Source: Acidobacteriota bacterium (GTDB taxonomy: Bacteria > Acidobacteriota > Blastocatellia > RBC074). From it: DNA of 64,000 nt. The number at the start of each line of letters is the position of its first letter. The first letter of the stretch is position 1. The stretch covers positions 1-64,000 of the forward strand of contig JAHBSF010000020.1 of the NCBI GenBank assembly GCA_019639255.1, written 5' to 3'. A program made the position numbers and the translations under genes. Shown one piece after another: positions 63,401-64,000 of the stretch. The notes below the pieces were generated by a model, which searched no databases, was not told the DNA's origin, and saw only the letters and a program-made list of their open reading frames with translations.

Positions 63401-63533
63401 CCTGCGCGAGCGCAGGCGGTTGCTCGATTAGCATCGCGCCGCCCGCAAGCAGCAGCATACACAACGCGCCCATACGGCGCAGAGCGGCGATCGAAACAAT
63501 TACTTCACCGCGCATTTCAGCAAGACGTTTCAT
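60423..63533 (-). CDS. Secreted NHL-repeat beta-propeller protein with Solibacter-type C-terminal domain
   Basis: A 1036-residue protein with a signal peptide (GALCMLLLAGGAMLIEQPPA to about 44). Numerous NHL-like blades (RPTGVALDSEGNLLIAEGGS, APHGVAADAQGNLFIGDTEK, FPADVVVDGQGTIYIADYNN, RPAGVALDAGGRLLVADTYN) form one or two propellers. The C-terminal 220 residues (VSAASFAPA, SIVAAFGSNLA, APGIFTANASG, APGFTGLDQINV) match the Acidobacteria-specific domain known as TIGR03437. It is extracellular; a binding or adhesion role is likely but not proven. MRGEVIVS six codons in is an alternative start. Confidence 0.88.
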   Translation of the reverse strand: MKRLAEMRGEVIVSIAALRRMGALCMLLLAGGAMLIEQPPALAQGNDRVISTLVGGGFDSSVPARQAPMVQPILTARDPMGRGIYIVDFVNGSSLLRFLNTSLNTVTLGETTIGAGQIGLLAGGGTLDPLDGNPLREVDLNLVSGITVDPTGSVVYFGIPGFFRSIYGINVTSQNFNFQGRTIRPGFLSSLTSVSLIDFWSLALTDDRRFIVCGAPQVLPERVWRVSGGDTELIAGGGNPPDGGNGDNGPANQARLQRPTGVALDSEGNLLIAEGGSARDRGALRRVSPDGIITTLVPDLEFPISVTIAPGGVVYVALGNAQRIIRTSTSGGSVSIVAGDSSFQPLACNISTNPTCGDGGPALSARFSLPGSASEIFFSQLASDSSGVFIPDYRYPHVRYVNLSQNPVQLAGTTIGSQQVNKIVGSGEVEPYDNVEAIYTKLFAPHGVAADAQGNLFIGDTEKNSLRFVNRGAEPITLFAGTPSQQTVQPGRITTLNNGDPSADGDQIAAAFFNSLQGLFAVSNGVYICDALNGLRFPPGIQTPLSGLVRFLNTSNSNVTLFPGSAAPIVVPPGQVRIVAGQRPAPGLNPENIGDGMRGTQAVVFPADVVVDGQGTIYIADYNNNRVRRVDGNTGIISSILTGLNRPAGVALDAGGRLLVADTYNNRILRQNTPGGDQFTNIGDGTLAAPNRPIQRPRDLVAGADGKIYVANGGGNQILQLEAPSNALGTTSVLAGTGVADFSGDGGPAAQAAISLPNPQNEINLVVTVNITFLPDGSLIFTDTRNDRIRRVTLSAPVGAVATVSAASFAPAAEVASESIVAAFGSNLATGLGIPEGELPEVLLGTTVKVRDSAGAERASKLFFVFNTQVNFQIPPGTAAGTATVTIQSGDGSLSVGTVEISAVAPGIFTANASGAGVAAAQALRVRNGDLFFEPTAQFDGSIFVPLPIDLGPETDQVFLILYGTGIRFHGSLQNVSVMIGDQTFPALYADFAPGFTGLDQINVGPIPRSMAGAGVLDVKVNVAGKPANTVTIQIQ

Positions 63534-63853
63534 GTATCAACTCCTGATTCGCTGTCACTCAAAAGATGGCACGCCCATAAACGGCGACTTCTTGAATCGG
63601 CGGCGCCCTCGCGATTCATACAAACACACATCCGACCGGCGCAAGTCCGGTTCGCAGTGTTGATGAGGGGCGATTTCGGGTGGGGCATGTCGAGGCGGTC
63701 ATAGGGCCAATTTCAGGCTTCGCATTACAGCATTATCGGGTAGGCAAGTCAATACGGCCGGATCCTGCCCGCGCGCTTCTTGCATCCCCCTGGGTTGCGC
63801 TATAATGTCCGCTACCTCGACGCCGCTTCTGCGGAAAATCCGACTATTCTCGG
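63534..63853. other. Leader and upstream region of the NHL-repeat gene
   Basis: No gene. It includes a CCGGACTTGCGCCGG hairpin in the leader, the minus-strand promoter listed separately, and GCGCTATAATG at 63796-63806, which may be a -10 element for a plus-strand gene beyond the window. Confidence 0.35.
63724..63752 (-). promoter_or_regulatory. Sigma70-type promoter for the NHL-repeat gene
   Basis: On the minus strand TTGACT (63747-63752) and TGTAAT (63724-63729) with a 17-bp spacer. Confidence 0.5.
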
Positions 63854-63979
63854 TTTAATTCAGAACACACGATTATGGACCAACAGAGAGATAACGGAAC
63901 AAACGGAAATGGACGGAAACTACGAAAAGAAAGATTGATTCCGTAGTTTCCGTCTATCTCCGTTTGTTCCGTTATCTTA
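63854..63979. repeat. Family B left-end remnant joined to a family A1 palindrome
   Basis: TTTAATTCAGAACACACGAT resembles the B left end; the A1 hairpin follows from 63884 (CAGAGAGATAACGGAACAAA) to CGTTTGTTCCGTTATC at 63976. The arrangement is the same as at 42685. Confidence 0.75.
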
Positions 63980-64000
63980 TCAACCACAACGGAAACAACA

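Overview
The window looks like a chromosomal segment of an Acidobacteriota bacterium, probably near the Blastocatellia. This placement is an inference from protein families, not from rRNA. It carries an ADOP-type duplicated FtsX permease, an NHL-repeat protein with a Solibacter-type C-terminal domain, two Oar-like TonB-dependent receptors with carboxypeptidase-regulatory N-termini, two DUF1080 proteins and a futalosine-pathway menaquinone enzyme. I see no rRNA, tRNA, CRISPR array, full transposase or phage gene.

Layout. 0.1-6.3 kb: DUF1080 protein, large secreted lamin-tail/endonuclease protein, AhpD-like protein. 6.5-8.1 kb: GAF/sigma54 activator, divergent from the AhpD-like gene. 8.2-16.1 kb: glutamate synthase large subunit, a possible small RNA, mqnC, Xaa-Pro aminopeptidase. 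16.2-25.2 kb (minus strand): a type I restriction-modification island with a one-TRD S-like protein, hsdM, hsdS, a Fic protein, hsdR and a YgjP-type metallopeptidase. 25.7-29 kb: HtrA protease, PuuD-like membrane protein, Fe/Mn superoxide dismutase. 29.4-33.2 kb: B12-dependent ribonucleotide reductase interrupted by an intein. 33.3-46.2 kb: ADOP permease, TonB receptor, glpD, glycerophosphodiesterase, second TonB receptor. 46.3-50.5 kb: GntR/HutC regulator, then pyrR, pyrB and pyrC. 50.6-63.5 kb: TIM-barrel protein, DUF1080 protein, a surface-glycan group (GT2, membrane proteins, methyltransferase, YfhO) and an NHL-repeat protein.

The most unusual content is in the gaps. I count 23 copies of a long, imperfectly palindromic hairpin ('family A'). 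Its arms are strings of roughly 9-nt modules of the type (A/G)CGGAANNN behind one of two caps: GAGAGATA (A1) or GAGAA(AC)C (A2). Every one of the eight convergent gene junctions has a copy. Arms covary between copies, one copy has a perfect 9-bp target-site duplication, and many copies overlap the ends of genes, supplying stop codons, C-terminal tails (REITEQTK) and in one case an N-terminus. A second element ('family B', exactly 148 bp in three full copies, ends TTAAATCA/TGATTTAA) has a GC-rich hairpin core. One copy lies in frame inside the ribonucleotide reductase intein, one is nested inside a family A hairpin, and elsewhere B ends flank a family A hairpin, as if cores were exchanged. A third repeat ('family C') separates pyrR from pyrB.

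Regulatory signals I can support by eye: an NrdR-like box with a strong promoter before the reductase gene, a -24/-12 promoter before the AhpD-like gene, and matching HutC-type operators in the divergent glpD and glycerophosphodiesterase promoters, with an eight-copy 12-nt repeat in the glpD leader.
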